64,000 nt of DNA from Geodermatophilus saharensis (lineage in GTDB: Bacteria > Actinomycetota > Actinomycetes > Mycobacteriales > Geodermatophilaceae). Below the pieces are notes generated by a model that was not told the origin of the DNA, did not search any database, and saw only the letters and a list, made by a program, of their open reading frames with translations. Made by a program: the position numbers and the translations under genes. This document shows, piece by piece, positions 16,582 to 24,291 of the stretch. The stretch spans positions 592,359 to 656,358 of the forward strand of contig NZ_FZOH01000001.1 of NCBI RefSeq assembly GCF_900188205.1, read 5' to 3'. Position 1 is the stretch's first letter, and each line of letters begins with the position of its first letter.

Positions 16582-18081
16582 ATGAGCACCCTCTCCGAAC
16601 GCCTGGGCCGCGGCTCGGCGACCGCGCCCTCGCAGGTCGACCACGCCCGGCGCCTCGTGGCCGACTGGCAGCTGCTGGCCGACCTCGCCTTCGCCGACCT
16701 GACGCTGTGGGTGCCGCTGCGCACCGGCGCGTGGTGGTGCGTCGCCCAGGTCCGCCCGCTCACCGCGCCCACCAGCCAGCCCGAGGACCTGGTCGGCAGC
16801 GAGGCCGACGGGGCCGACGCCGACCCGTTCCGGCTGGCGCACCGCGAGGGCCGGCCGGTGACCGAGGGCGACCCGGACTGGTCGGGCCGGGCCCCGCGGC
16901 GCCGCGAGATCATCCCGGTCCGGCACGACGGCGTCGTCGTCGCGGTGCTGGCCAAGGACACCAACCTGGCCGTCACCCGGTCGCCGTCGACGCTGGAGCT
17001 GACCTACCTCGACATCGCCGCCGACCTCTGCCTCATGGTCTCGGCCGGCACCTTCCCGCCGGAGAAGCTGCTCGACGCCGAGATGAGCCCGCGGGTGGGC
17101 GACGGGCTGGTGCGCCTGGACGCAGCAGGTCGCGCGGTCTACGCCAGCCCGAACGCGCTGTCGGCCTACCGCCGGCTCGGCGTCACCGGCGACCTGGCCG
17201 GCGCGGACCTGGCGAAGGTGACGCGGGCGGCGTCGTCGGACCGGGTGGCGGGGGAGGCGGTGGCGGCCACCATCGCCGCCGCGGTGGCCGGGCGCTTCCC
17301 CGACCCCACCGACGTCGAGGGGCGCACCGCCACGCTGCTGGTGCGTGCCCTGCCGCTGCAGGCGCCCGGTGCCGAGGAGGGCGCGCTGGTGCTCGTCCGC
17401 GACGTCACCGACCTGCGCAGCCGCGACCGGGCGCTGCTGACGAAGGACGCCACGATCCGCGAGATCCACCACCGCGTGAAGAACAACCTGCAGACCGTCG
17501 CCGCGCTGCTGCGGCTGCAGGCCCGTCGCATGACCGAGCCGGCGGCGCGGGCGGCGCTGGAGGAGTCGGTGCGGCGGGTGGCCTCCATCGCCGTCGTCCA
17601 CGAGACGCTGGCCGGCAGCCGGGAGGACGTCGTCGACGTCGACGACGTCTTCGACCAGGTGCTGCCCATGCTCGGCGACCTGACCTCCATCGGCCCGGCC
17701 GCGCGCACCCGCCGGGTCGGGCGGTTCGGGGAGCTGCCCGCGGCGACGGCCACGCCGCTGGTCATGGCGGTCACCGAGCTGCTGCAGAACGCCGCGGAGC
17801 ACGCCTTCCCGCCCGACGGGCCGCCCGGTGCGATCGAGCTGGTCGCCGAGCGGGACGGCGAGGACCTCGTCGTGCGCGTCCGCGACGACGGCCGCGGGCT
17901 GCCCGAGGGGTTCGACCCGGCGTCCAGCGACGGGCTGGGGCTGCAGATCGTGCGGACGCTGGTCACCAGCGAGCTCGGCGGCGCGCTGCACGCCGCCACC
18001 CCCGCCGAGCCGCCGGGCCCGGGCCGGCCGGGCACCGAGGTCGTGCTCGAGCTCCCCGGCGCCGGCCGCCCCCGTCGGTAG
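16582..18081 (+). CDS. pdtaS: PdtaS-type sensor histidine kinase
   Basis: Soluble histidine kinase of the HisKA_2 class, 499 residues: an N-terminal GAF-like domain (about 20-160), a PAS-like domain (about 165-280), the phosphoacceptor EIHHRVKNNLQTVAALLRLQ (His near 295) and a HATPase_c domain with ELLQNAAEHAF, DDGRGLPEG and GLGLQIV. In mycobacteria the equivalent kinase phosphorylates the ANTAR RNA-binding regulator PdtaR and is inhibited by metals or NO. pdtaR is not in this window. Its position next to whiB1 and near sigR follows the mycobacterial order. Probably leaderless. Confidence 0.93.
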   Translation: MSTLSERLGRGSATAPSQVDHARRLVADWQLLADLAFADLTLWVPLRTGAWWCVAQVRPLTAPTSQPEDLVGSEADGADADPFRLAHREGRPVTEGDPDWSGRAPRRREIIPVRHDGVVVAVLAKDTNLAVTRSPSTLELTYLDIAADLCLMVSAGTFPPEKLLDAEMSPRVGDGLVRLDAAGRAVYASPNALSAYRRLGVTGDLAGADLAKVTRAASSDRVAGEAVAATIAAAVAGRFPDPTDVEGRTATLLVRALPLQAPGAEEGALVLVRDVTDLRSRDRALLTKDATIREIHHRVKNNLQTVAALLRLQARRMTEPAARAALEESVRRVASIAVVHETLAGSREDVVDVDDVFDQVLPMLGDLTSIGPAARTRRVGRFGELPAATATPLVMAVTELLQNAAEHAFPPDGPPGAIELVAERDGEDLVVRVRDDGRGLPEGFDPASSDGLGLQIVRTLVTSELGGALHAATPAEPPGPGRPGTEVVLELPGAGRPRR

Positions 18082-18091
18082 GCCGACACAG

Positions 18092-18132
18092 CGACGAGGC
18101 CGGTCACCCGGAGCGGGTGACCGGCCTCGTCG
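18092..18132. terminator. Bidirectional terminator between pdtaS and whiB1
   Basis: A perfect 19-bp stem, arms 18092-18110 and 18114-18132, with a 3-nt loop GAG. It lies between convergent pdtaS and whiB1 and can terminate both. Confidence 0.88.
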
Positions 18133-18150
18133 GCGCGTCGTGCGGGTCGG

Positions 18151-18399
18151 TCAGGCGCGGACGCGGGTGCGGGCCTGACGGCGCTTGAGAGCGCGCCGCT
18201 CGTCCTCGGACAACCCGCCCCAGACGCCCGAGTCCTGGCCGGATCGCAGGGCCCAGTCGAGGCAGGACTCCATGACGGAGCAACGACGGCACACGGCCTT
18301 CGCCTGCTCGACTTGCACGAGGGCGGGACCGGTCGTCCCGATGGGGAAGAACAGCTCGGGGTCCTCGTCCCGGCAGAGGGCGCGGTGGCGCCAGTCCAT
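18151..18399 (-). CDS. whiB1: WhiB-family iron-sulfur regulator, WhiB1 type
   Basis: An 82-residue [4Fe-4S] protein that binds region 4 of the primary sigma factor and responds to nitric oxide. The four cluster ligands are ALCRDEDP (Cys9), CRRCSVMESC (Cys37, Cys40, Cys46), followed by the turn SGVWGGLSEDERRALKRR and a basic C-terminus. The short N-terminus before Cys9 and the overall sequence fit WhiB1, an essential protein in mycobacteria. GAGGAG precedes the ATG by 10 nt. The long upstream region carries a TTGACA promoter and a CRP-like site; in M. tuberculosis whiB1 is cAMP-CRP controlled. Confidence 0.95.
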   Translation of the reverse strand: MDWRHRALCRDEDPELFFPIGTTGPALVQVEQAKAVCRRCSVMESCLDWALRSGQDSGVWGGLSEDERRALKRRQARTRVRA

Positions 18400-18699
18400 G
18401 TCGGTGCACTCCTCGGTGTCGACTACGTTCAGGGGGCTTCCAGATCGCTGACGTCGGGCCGCCTGCGCGGGCGCGACACCGGTTGCCCAGCGCCTCGTTC
18501 CAGCGACCGCCTGCCGCTTGTTACCGGCAGGTTGCGTTCCTCTCGCGATGTTTTCACCTGAGGACGGCGTGTCAAGCGCGCGGCGGTCGTGGTCTGACCC
18601 CGCGTGAGCAACCTCACCACGGGCGTGCTAGAGGCGCCACTCGGGGTTGCGGAGGTCGTTGACACCGCGCCCCACACGTGCGTAGTGACGTCCTGGAAC
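18400..18699 (-). promoter_or_regulatory. whiB1 promoter region and leader
   Basis: About 300 bases without a gene and with lower GC than the surroundings. On the minus strand there is a consensus -35 TTGACA (18570-18575) and a -10-like AAACAT (18548-18553) with 16-nt spacing, which would give a leader of about 140 nt. The leader holds an inverted repeat CCTGCCG/CGGCAGG (18510-18516 and 18525-18531). A CRP-like palindrome lies upstream at 18603-18618. The rest shows no convincing ORF. Confidence 0.5.
18603..18618. promoter_or_regulatory. CRP-like site upstream of whiB1
   Basis: CGTGA-GCAACC-TCACC matches 8 of 10 conserved bases of TGTGA-N6-TCACA, with GTGAG/CTCAC exact complements. Its centre is about 70 bases upstream of the predicted whiB1 start of transcription, a normal class I activator position. 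Confidence 0.45.
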
Positions 18700-18758
18700 G
18701 GCCTCCCTGCAGGGTCCCGGCCCGAGCGGACGAGGGTCGGGGGGCAGGGAGGTCCTTC
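18700..18758 (-). repeat. Post-stop structured repeat, copy B
   Basis: On the minus strand it begins GAAGGACC one nucleotide after the lipid kinase TGA. Outer arms CCTCCCTGC (18702-18710) and GCAGGGAGG (18744-18752) carry a T/A pair where other copies have C/G, which is a compensated change. It separates the lipid kinase from whiB1 downstream on the same strand. Confidence 0.7.
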
Positions 18759-18759
18759 G

Positions 18760-19782
18760 TCAGGAGACGACGGTCAGCGCCGCGGGCACCGAGCGCACGC
18801 GCAGCCCGGTGGCGGTGCCGAGGTGGTCGCCGTCGAGCTGCCAGCCCTGGGGCCGGGAGGCGGTGAGGACGACCTCGCCGAGGTCGTGGCGGCGGTGCAC
18901 CCCGCGACCGCGGGCGTCGGGACGGCGGGCCAGCACCTGCCGCGAGTGGTGCAGCATCCGCAGGACGCCCATCCGGCCCATCGCGAAGACGTCGAGGCCG
19001 GTGTCGAAGGAGGCCTCGGGGCTGGGGTTGACCGGGCGCGAGCCCAGGTAGGTCCACGGGCTGACGTTGGACACCAGGCACAGGAAGAGCCCGTCGAGGT
19101 CGGGCTCGCCCGGCAGCGCCAGCGTCATGGCCGGGCGCCGGCGCTCGCGGCCCAGCACGAAGGCTCGGCCGGCCTGGCGGACGTAGAGCGCGCCGGTGGA
19201 CCGGCGGCCGCGGGCGCGCACGGCCTCGACCCGTGCGATGACGTCGGCGTCGAAGCCCATGCCGGCGGCGAAGACGAACCAGCGGGGCTCGCTCCACTCC
19301 TGGTGCACCTGCGCGCCCACCTCGGCCGCGGCCACCGCGGTGGCCGGGTCGACCCCGCGGACCGTGGCGGTGCTGGTCCCGGTGGCGCTGGCGGTGCCGA
19401 GGGAGACCCGCCGGGTCCGGCCCGACCGCAGCGAGTCGAGGATCTCGCCGGTCGCCTCGACCGGGTCGCGCGAGCGGCCCAGCGCGCGGGAGAAGACGTT
19501 GGTGGAGCCGCCCGGCACGACGGCCAGCGTGGGCACGTGCGCGCCGGGCCCGTCGGTGAGCAGGCCGTTGACGACCTCGTTGACCGTGCCGTCGCCCCCG
19601 AGCGCGACGACGACGTCGAAGCCGTCGGCCAGCGCCTGCTGCCCCAGCTCCCGGCCGTGCCCGCGGTGGGTCGTCTCGGCGAGGTCGACCTTCAGCTCGC
19701 TGGCCAGCGCGCCGACGAGCACGTCGCGCACCCGGCCGGTCGTCGTCGTCGCCGCGGGGTTGGCCACCACGAGCGCGCGCAT
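18760..19782 (-). CDS. Diacylglycerol kinase-family lipid kinase
   Basis: ATP-dependent lipid kinase of the DagK/YegS/SphK fold, 340 residues. It opens MRALVVANPAATTT, has the nucleotide-binding VVVALGGDGTVNEVVNGLL (GGDGT about residues 62-66), then VVPGGSTNVFSRALG, and FVFAAGMGFDADVI with the catalytic Asp region. Likely role: recycling diacylglycerol to phosphatidic acid, or phosphorylating another lipid alcohol; the specific substrate is not readable from sequence. It sits near pssA/psd, which fits phospholipid metabolism. A structured repeat follows one base after the stop. Confidence 0.88.
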   Translation of the reverse strand: MRALVVANPAATTTTGRVRDVLVGALASELKVDLAETTHRGHGRELGQQALADGFDVVVALGGDGTVNEVVNGLLTDGPGAHVPTLAVVPGGSTNVFSRALGRSRDPVEATGEILDSLRSGRTRRVSLGTASATGTSTATVRGVDPATAVAAAEVGAQVHQEWSEPRWFVFAAGMGFDADVIARVEAVRARGRRSTGALYVRQAGRAFVLGRERRRPAMTLALPGEPDLDGLFLCLVSNVSPWTYLGSRPVNPSPEASFDTGLDVFAMGRMGVLRMLHHSRQVLARRPDARGRGVHRRHDLGEVVLTASRPQGWQLDGDHLGTATGLRVRSVPAALTVVS

Positions 19783-19851
19783 GGCTGTGAGCTAACCAGC
19801 ACGCGGGTCGCCCAACCGGTCCGGAGCGGGGCTGCCGTGGCGGCTGACGCG

Positions 19852-19857
19852 TAGCCT
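19852..19857 (+). promoter_or_regulatory. Leaderless -10 element
   Basis: TAGCCT ends 7 nt before the GTG at 19865, with no ribosome binding site between. Typical leaderless spacing. Confidence 0.45.
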
Positions 19858-19864
19858 CGCTGGT

Positions 19865-20338
19865 GTGACGGAGGAGGACGCGACGCGCCGCCCGAGCAGG
19901 GCCGAGAGGCTCCTCGGCGGTGCCGCGCAGCCCTCTGCGCGCCCGCCGCGCCCGCCCCGTCCCGAGGCGCCGCGGGCCGTCGTCCGGGCGGCGGTGGTGG
20001 CCGCCGTCGAGGCCGGGCTGCTGCTCGCCGGTGCGCTGGTCCTGCTGTGGCTGACGATCACCAGCGACCCCGACAGCGTCGGCCGGGCGCTGGCCGAGGT
20101 CGTCTACGTGGGCTTCTTCGGGGTGGCGCTGGCAGTGGCCGCGGCGGGGCTGCGACGGCTGGCGGGCTGGTCGCGCGGGCCGGTGGTCGTGCTGCAGCTG
20201 CTGCTCGGCCTGTTCGGCTACAGCACCGCGTTCCCGGGCGGGCAGCCGCTGCTGGGCATCCCGCTCGTCGTCCTGGCGGTGGCCGAGCTCTACCTCCTGG
20301 CCACGCCCGAGGCCCGGCTGGCGTTCTTGGAGCGTTGA
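19865..20338 (+). CDS. Small membrane protein, unknown function
   Basis: Not recognised. A 157-residue integral membrane protein: a charged, Pro/Arg-rich N-terminus of about 40 residues, then three to four hydrophobic segments (AVVAAVEAGLLLAGALVLLWL, VVYVGFFGVALAVAAAGL, VVVLQLLLGLFGY and GIPLVVLAVAELYLL) and a short cytosolic end ARLAFLER. This layout is common for unnamed actinobacterial membrane proteins. The GTG start is supported by a leaderless-type -10. It is divergent from the lipid kinase and convergent with the HAD phosphatase, with a structured repeat between the stops. Confidence 0.75.
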   Translation: MTEEDATRRPSRAERLLGGAAQPSARPPRPPRPEAPRAVVRAAVVAAVEAGLLLAGALVLLWLTITSDPDSVGRALAEVVYVGFFGVALAVAAAGLRRLAGWSRGPVVVLQLLLGLFGYSTAFPGGQPLLGIPLVVLAVAELYLLATPEARLAFLER

Positions 20339-20343
20339 GCGAC

Positions 20344-20399
20344 GGCCCCCTTCAGGGCCCGCCCCGAGCGTGCGAGGGGTGGGGAGAAGGGGGTCCTTC
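20344..20399 (-). repeat. Post-stop structured repeat, copy C
   Basis: On the minus strand it begins GAAGGACCC one nucleotide after the HAD phosphatase TAG. Outer arms are CCCCCTTC (20346-20353) and GAAGGGGG (20386-20393); the TGC/GCA pairs of copies A, B and D are replaced by TTC/GAA, again compensated. It also ends five bases from the stop of the convergent membrane gene. Confidence 0.7.
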
Positions 20400-20400
20400 C

Positions 20401-21183
20401 CTAGACCAGGTCGACGACGTCGGCGATCGAGTCGAGCACCTTGCTGGGCCGGAACGGGAAGCGGGCGACGTCGGCGGCGGTGGTGGAGCCGGTGAGCACC
20501 AGGATGGTCTGCAGGCCCGCCTCGATCCCGGCGACGACGTCGGTGTCCATGCGGTCGCCGATCATCACGGTGGACTCCGAGTGCGCCTCGATCCGGTTCA
20601 TCGCGCTGCGGAACATCATCGGGTTCGGCTTGCCGACGAAGTAGGGCTTGGCGCCGGTGGCCTCGGTGATCAGCGCGGCGACCGAGCCGGTGGCCGGCAG
20701 CGGCCCCTCCGGCGAGGGGCCGGTGACGTCGGGGTTGGTGGCGATGAACCGCGACCCGGCCCCGATGAGCCGGATCGCCCGGGTGATGGCCTCGAAGGAG
20801 TAGGTGCGCGTCTCGCCGAGGACGACGAAGTCCGGGTCGGTGTCGGTGAGGGTGTAGCCGGCCTCGTACAGCGCCGTGGTCAGCCCGGCCTCGCCGATCA
20901 CGTAGGCCGACCCGCCGGGCAGCTGGGAGGACAGGAAGTCCGCCGTCGCCAGGGCCGAGGTCCAGATGGACGCCTCGGGCACCTGCAGGCCCGAGCGCGC
21001 CAGCCGGGCGGCGAGGTCGCGCGGGGTGAAGATCGAGTTGTTGGTCAGGACCAGGAAGCGCCGCCCGGTGTCGACCAGCCGGGCGAGGAAGTCCGCGGCC
21101 CCCGGGAGGGCCTGCCCCTCGTGCACGAGGACGCCGTCCATGTCGGTCAGCCAGCACTCCGCCGGGCCACGCTCGGTTCCCAC
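20401..21183 (-). CDS. HAD-IIA family hydrolase (NagD-like)
   Basis: A 260-residue haloacid dehalogenase phosphatase with a C2 cap. Motif I is CWLTDMDGVLVHEG (Asp nucleophile and acid/base Asp near residues 14 and 16), followed by FLVLTNNSIFTPRDLA (motif II), GKPNPMMF (motif III Lys) and VMIGDRMDTDVVAGIEAG (motif IV). NagD-like enzymes act on nucleotides or sugar phosphates; the substrate is not clear. It starts with GTG at 21183. It is followed one base after its stop by a structured repeat. Confidence 0.88.
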   Translation of the reverse strand: MGTERGPAECWLTDMDGVLVHEGQALPGAADFLARLVDTGRRFLVLTNNSIFTPRDLAARLARSGLQVPEASIWTSALATADFLSSQLPGGSAYVIGEAGLTTALYEAGYTLTDTDPDFVVLGETRTYSFEAITRAIRLIGAGSRFIATNPDVTGPSPEGPLPATGSVAALITEATGAKPYFVGKPNPMMFRSAMNRIEAHSESTVMIGDRMDTDVVAGIEAGLQTILVLTGSTTAADVARFPFRPSKVLDSIADVVDLV

Positions 21184-21216
21184 GCGCCCAGCCTGCCCTA
21201 CGCCGCCGGTGGCGGG

Positions 21217-21702
21217 TCAGTCGCGGCGGTCGGCGGCGAACGAGGTCAGCGCGTCGTCGGTCAGCCGGAACACCGTCCACCCGTCCACCGGGACCGCGCC
21301 GGCGGCCCGGTAGAACTCGATGGAGGGGGTGTTCCAGTCGAGCACCGACCACTCCAGCCGGCCGTAGCCGCGCTCGACGCAGGTGGCCGCGAGCGTCCGC
21401 AGCAGCTCCCGGCCCAGGCCCCTGCCGCGGTGGGCGGGCTGCACGTAGAGGTCCTCGAGGTACACGCCGTGCGTGCCGCGCCAGGTGGAGAAGTTCAGGA
21501 ACCACAGCGCCGTGCCGACGACGGCGCCGCCGGGGCCGAGCGCCACGTGCCCGAACAGGGCGGGCGAGTCACCGAACAGCGCGCCGTGCAACTGCTCCTC
21601 GGTGAGCCGGACCTCGTGCGCGGCGTGCTCGTACTCGGCGAGCTCGCGCACCAGGCCGACGAGGGCCGGGACGTCGGTGGGCTCGACCGGACGCACCGTC
21701 AC
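21217..21702 (-). CDS. GNAT-family N-acetyltransferase
   Basis: A 161-residue acetyltransferase. The start is GTG (TVRPVEPTDVPALVGLVRELAEYE), overlapping the pssA stop as GTGA, so it is translationally coupled to phospholipid genes. The acetyl-CoA loop is VYLEDLYVQPAHRGRGLGRELLRTL and the end has DWNTPSIEFYRAAGAVPVDGW, a pattern seen in diamine/polyamine acetyltransferase-like proteins. The substrate is not known. It is the last gene of the psd-pssA run. Confidence 0.85.
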   Translation of the reverse strand: MTVRPVEPTDVPALVGLVRELAEYEHAAHEVRLTEEQLHGALFGDSPALFGHVALGPGGAVVGTALWFLNFSTWRGTHGVYLEDLYVQPAHRGRGLGRELLRTLAATCVERGYGRLEWSVLDWNTPSIEFYRAAGAVPVDGWTVFRLTDDALTSFAADRRD

Positions 21703-22526
21703 GTGAGGACCTCCCGGACGCGGGCCGGCACCAGCCGGCCGAGGGGTGCGAGCAGGGGCACCAGGACCGGGGCCAGCAGGTAGCCGTAGGCCAGCACGCA
21801 GCCGGTGACGACGGGGACGGTGGCGAACCCGACGACCAGCGCCACCGCGGCGGCGACCAGCCCGTACGGGCGGCCGCTCTTCGGGCTGACCAGCGAGCGG
21901 AACGAGCGGAACCGGACGGTGCTGACCATGAGCAGCGCCGGGACCGCGACGATGAGCAGCACCCACAGCCGGTCGCGGCCCTGCATCTGGTCACCGAAGG
22001 CGAACACCGAGGCCAGCACCACCCCGGCCGCGCCGGGGCTGGGCATGCCGGTGAAGTACCGCTTGTCCGCCGTCGGGTCGACGGTGGTGTTGAAGCGGGC
22101 CAGCCGGATGGCCGCGCACGCCACCCACAGGAAGCAGACCACCCAGCCCAGCGGGTCCCACTCGTCGCGGCCCTCGGAGAACAGGGTGAAGGCGACCAGC
22201 GCGGGCGCCAGGCCGAAGGAGACCAGGTCGGCCAGCGAGTCGAACTGCAGGCCGAAGGAGCTCACCGCGCCGACCAGCCGGGCGACGGCGCCGTCGGTGA
22301 TGTCGAGGAGCACCGACAGGCCGATGAGCACCGCGGCGAGGGTGTACTGCCCGCGGATGGACACCAGGATCGCGGCGAAGCCGCACATCATGTTGCCCAG
22401 CGTGAACAGGCTGGGCAGCGTGGCGAGGGCGCGGCGGCGGCTGCCGCGGACCGAGCCGCGGACGAACTCGACGGTCGCCGTGCGCCGGGTGGTGGGCCGC
22501 CCCTCGCCCGAGGCCGAACTGGGCAC
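21699..22526 (-). CDS. pssA: CDP-diacylglycerol-serine O-phosphatidyltransferase
   Basis: Integral membrane CDP-alcohol phosphatidyltransferase, 275 residues, making phosphatidylserine from CDP-diacylglycerol and serine. The catalytic signature D-G-x2-A-R-x8-G-x3-D-x3-D is seen as ITDGAVARLVGAVSSFGLQFDSLADLVSFG. About seven to eight transmembrane helices follow, after LPSLFTLGNMMCGFAA. The GTG at 22526 gives an N-terminal lead of about 30 charged residues but has a weak ribosome binding site, so the start is uncertain. It lies directly downstream of psd, which uses its product. Confidence 0.92.
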   Translation of the reverse strand: MPSSASGEGRPTTRRTATVEFVRGSVRGSRRRALATLPSLFTLGNMMCGFAAILVSIRGQYTLAAVLIGLSVLLDITDGAVARLVGAVSSFGLQFDSLADLVSFGLAPALVAFTLFSEGRDEWDPLGWVVCFLWVACAAIRLARFNTTVDPTADKRYFTGMPSPGAAGVVLASVFAFGDQMQGRDRLWVLLIVAVPALLMVSTVRFRSFRSLVSPKSGRPYGLVAAAVALVVGFATVPVVTGCVLAYGYLLAPVLVPLLAPLGRLVPARVREVLT

Positions 22527-22534
22527 GGGGGCGC

Positions 22535-23224
22535 TCAGCCGGCGGCGGGCCAGCGGGCGATGACGGTGTCCCCGCCCCGCACGCGCTGGCCCTTCCGCAC
22601 GGTGATCGTGCACTCCGCGGGCAGGAAGACGTCCATCCGCGAGCCGAACTTCATCAGGCCGAAGCGCTCGCCGGTGGCCAGCCGCCGGCCGACGCCGGTG
22701 CGGGTGACGATGCGGCGTGCCAGCACCCCGACCAGCTGCCGGAAGACGACGGTGCGCTCGCCTCCCGGGTGGTCCTCGCGCAGCCACAGCTCGCTGCGCT
22801 CGTTGCGGTGCGCGGACTCCGCGCGGTAGGCGGCCAGGAAGCTGCCCGGGCGGTAGGAGCTCTGCACGACCTCGCCGCGGTAGGGCGAGCGGTTGACGTG
22901 CACGTCGACGACGGAGAGGAACACGCTGACCTGCTGCCAGCCGCCCGGGGGCGCGGGTTCGGGCGCGACGCCCTCCTGCGGCTCCCCGGCGACCATCACC
23001 ATGCCGTCGGCGGGGGACACGACGACGTCGGCCGGCGGCTCCTCGCGGTCGCAGGGCCGGTCGGGGTCGCGGAAGAACAGGACCATGTAGGCCGACAGCG
23101 CGAGGAACGGCCAGGCCGCCACGCGGGCCCAGCGGCGCCCCGTCCGCGCGCCGGCGAGGGCCAGCACGGCCGCCGGCCCGAGGGGTCCGGTGATGAAGGG
23201 CCACCCGGCCCGGTCGATGCGCAT
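22535..23224 (-). CDS. psd: Phosphatidylserine decarboxylase proenzyme
   Basis: Decarboxylates phosphatidylserine to phosphatidylethanolamine. 229 residues, the short archaeal/actinobacterial form. An N-terminal membrane-associated helix pair (PAAVLALAGA, RVAAWPFLALSAYMVLFF) precedes VVSPADGMVM, the FLSVVDVHVNRSPYRG block (catalytic His) and the self-cleavage site GLMKFGSRMDVF, where cleavage at the Ser near residue 192 would create the pyruvoyl group. Upstream of pssA with a 9-nt spacer. Together they give the cell its phosphatidylethanolamine pathway. Confidence 0.94.
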   Translation of the reverse strand: MRIDRAGWPFITGPLGPAAVLALAGARTGRRWARVAAWPFLALSAYMVLFFRDPDRPCDREEPPADVVVSPADGMVMVAGEPQEGVAPEPAPPGGWQQVSVFLSVVDVHVNRSPYRGEVVQSSYRPGSFLAAYRAESAHRNERSELWLREDHPGGERTVVFRQLVGVLARRIVTRTGVGRRLATGERFGLMKFGSRMDVFLPAECTITVRKGQRVRGGDTVIARWPAAG

Positions 23225-23260
23225 CGAGGGCTGACGGTACCGGGCGGCGACGCTGCTCTC

Positions 23261-23319
23261 GGCCCCGCTGCAGGGGCCCGTCGCGAGCGTGCGAGCGGCG
23301 GGGGGCAGCGGGGTCCTTC
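23261..23319 (-). repeat. Post-stop structured repeat, copy D
   Basis: On the minus strand it begins GAAGGACC one nucleotide after the VOC gene TGA. Outer arms CCCCGCTGC (23263-23271) and GCAGCGGGG (23305-23313) show another compensated pair (G/C in place of C/G). It separates the VOC gene from psd downstream on the same strand. Confidence 0.7.
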
Positions 23320-23320
23320 A

Positions 23321-23734
23321 TCACACGCCGGGCGTCGCCACGTTCACCAGCCAGCGGATGCCGAACCGGTCGGTCACCTGCCCGAAGGTGTCGCCCCACA
23401 CCTGCTCGGCCAGCGGGACGTCGACCGCACCGCCCTCGGCCAGCGCCTGGAACCAGCCGGTGAGCAGCCCGAGGTCGTCGCCGGACAGCGACAGCGACAC
23501 CTCGTCCTGCCCGCAGGCGTCGGGGTCGTGGCCGTCGGAGGCCATGAGCTCCAGGCCCTGGTCGGTGCGCAGGAAGGCGTGCATGACGCCGTCGTCGGGG
23601 TACTCGCCGCCGCCCCCGCCCATGTCGCCGAAGGTCATGACCTCCAGGTGGCCGCCGAAGACCGAGCGGTAGGACTCCATCGCCTCGCGGGCGTTGCCGG
23701 AGAAGTGCAGGTAGGGGTTGAGCCGGACGGCCAT
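23321..23734 (-). CDS. PhnB-like VOC-family protein
   Basis: A 137-residue protein with the PhnB/3-demethylubiquinone-like VOC fold: it opens VRLNPYLHFSGNAREAMESYRSVFGG, contains GVMHAFLRTDQGLELMASD and ends WGDTFGQVTDRFGIRWLVNVA. Despite the name, PhnB-type proteins have no proven phosphonate role; many are single-domain metal-binding proteins of unknown substrate. No metal-site assignment is attempted. A ribosome binding site AGGAGA lies upstream of the ATG. Followed one base after the stop by a structured repeat. Confidence 0.85.
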   Translation of the reverse strand: MAVRLNPYLHFSGNAREAMESYRSVFGGHLEVMTFGDMGGGGGEYPDDGVMHAFLRTDQGLELMASDGHDPDACGQDEVSLSLSGDDLGLLTGWFQALAEGGAVDVPLAEQVWGDTFGQVTDRFGIRWLVNVATPGV

Positions 23735-23866
23735 CGCAGGTCTCCTCGGTGATCGGGGTGTCGGGAGCGGTGACCGGCGTCGCCGTCGGGACTCATCGGT
23801 GCCCGGGCGCGCCGACGGCCGGCGGGCGAGGCGCCCACCGGCCGTCGGGACGTGCTGGTGCGGGGT

Positions 23867-24271
23867 TCAGGCCGCGGACTTGGTCTCCCAGAAGATCCGG
23901 TCGATCTCGGCGATGTAGTCGAGCAGCTTCTGGCCCTCCGCGGGGTCCATGCTGCCCTTGCCGCCGGACGCGCCGGCCTGCTTGGTGGCCTTGTTGAACA
24001 GCTCGTGCAGCTGCGGGTACTTCTCGAAGTGCGGGGGCTTGAAGTAGTCGGTCCACAGCACCCACAGGTGGTGCTTGACGAGGTCCGAGCGCTGCTCCTT
24101 GATCAGGACGCAGCGCTGGCGGAAGACCTCGTCCTCACTGCCCTGGTACTTCTCCTGGATGGCCTTCACCGACTCCGCCTCGATGCGGGCCTGGGCCGGG
24201 TCGTACACGCCGCACGGGAGGTCGCAGTGCGCGGTTGCCTCCACGGCGGAGAACACGCGGCTGAACAGCAT
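23867..24271 (-). CDS. sodN: Nickel superoxide dismutase
   Basis: Ni-dependent superoxide dismutase precursor, 134 residues. The nickel hook HCDLPCGVY starts at residue 15, so the 14-residue propeptide MLFSRVFSAVEATA must be removed to free the His amino ligand; Cys16 and Cys20 are the thiolate ligands. The remainder is the expected four-helix bundle (LIKEQRSDLVKHHLWVLWTDYFKPPHFEKYPQLHELF pattern). GGAGGAGAGG precedes the ATG. Its maturation protease gene sodX lies divergently with about 20-50 bp between starts. In streptomycetes sodN is nickel-induced; no Nur box was identified here. Confidence 0.96.
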   Translation of the reverse strand: MLFSRVFSAVEATAHCDLPCGVYDPAQARIEAESVKAIQEKYQGSEDEVFRQRCVLIKEQRSDLVKHHLWVLWTDYFKPPHFEKYPQLHELFNKATKQAGASGGKGSMDPAEGQKLLDYIAEIDRIFWETKSAA

Positions 24272-24291
24272 GTCCTCTCCTCCGTCAGTCG

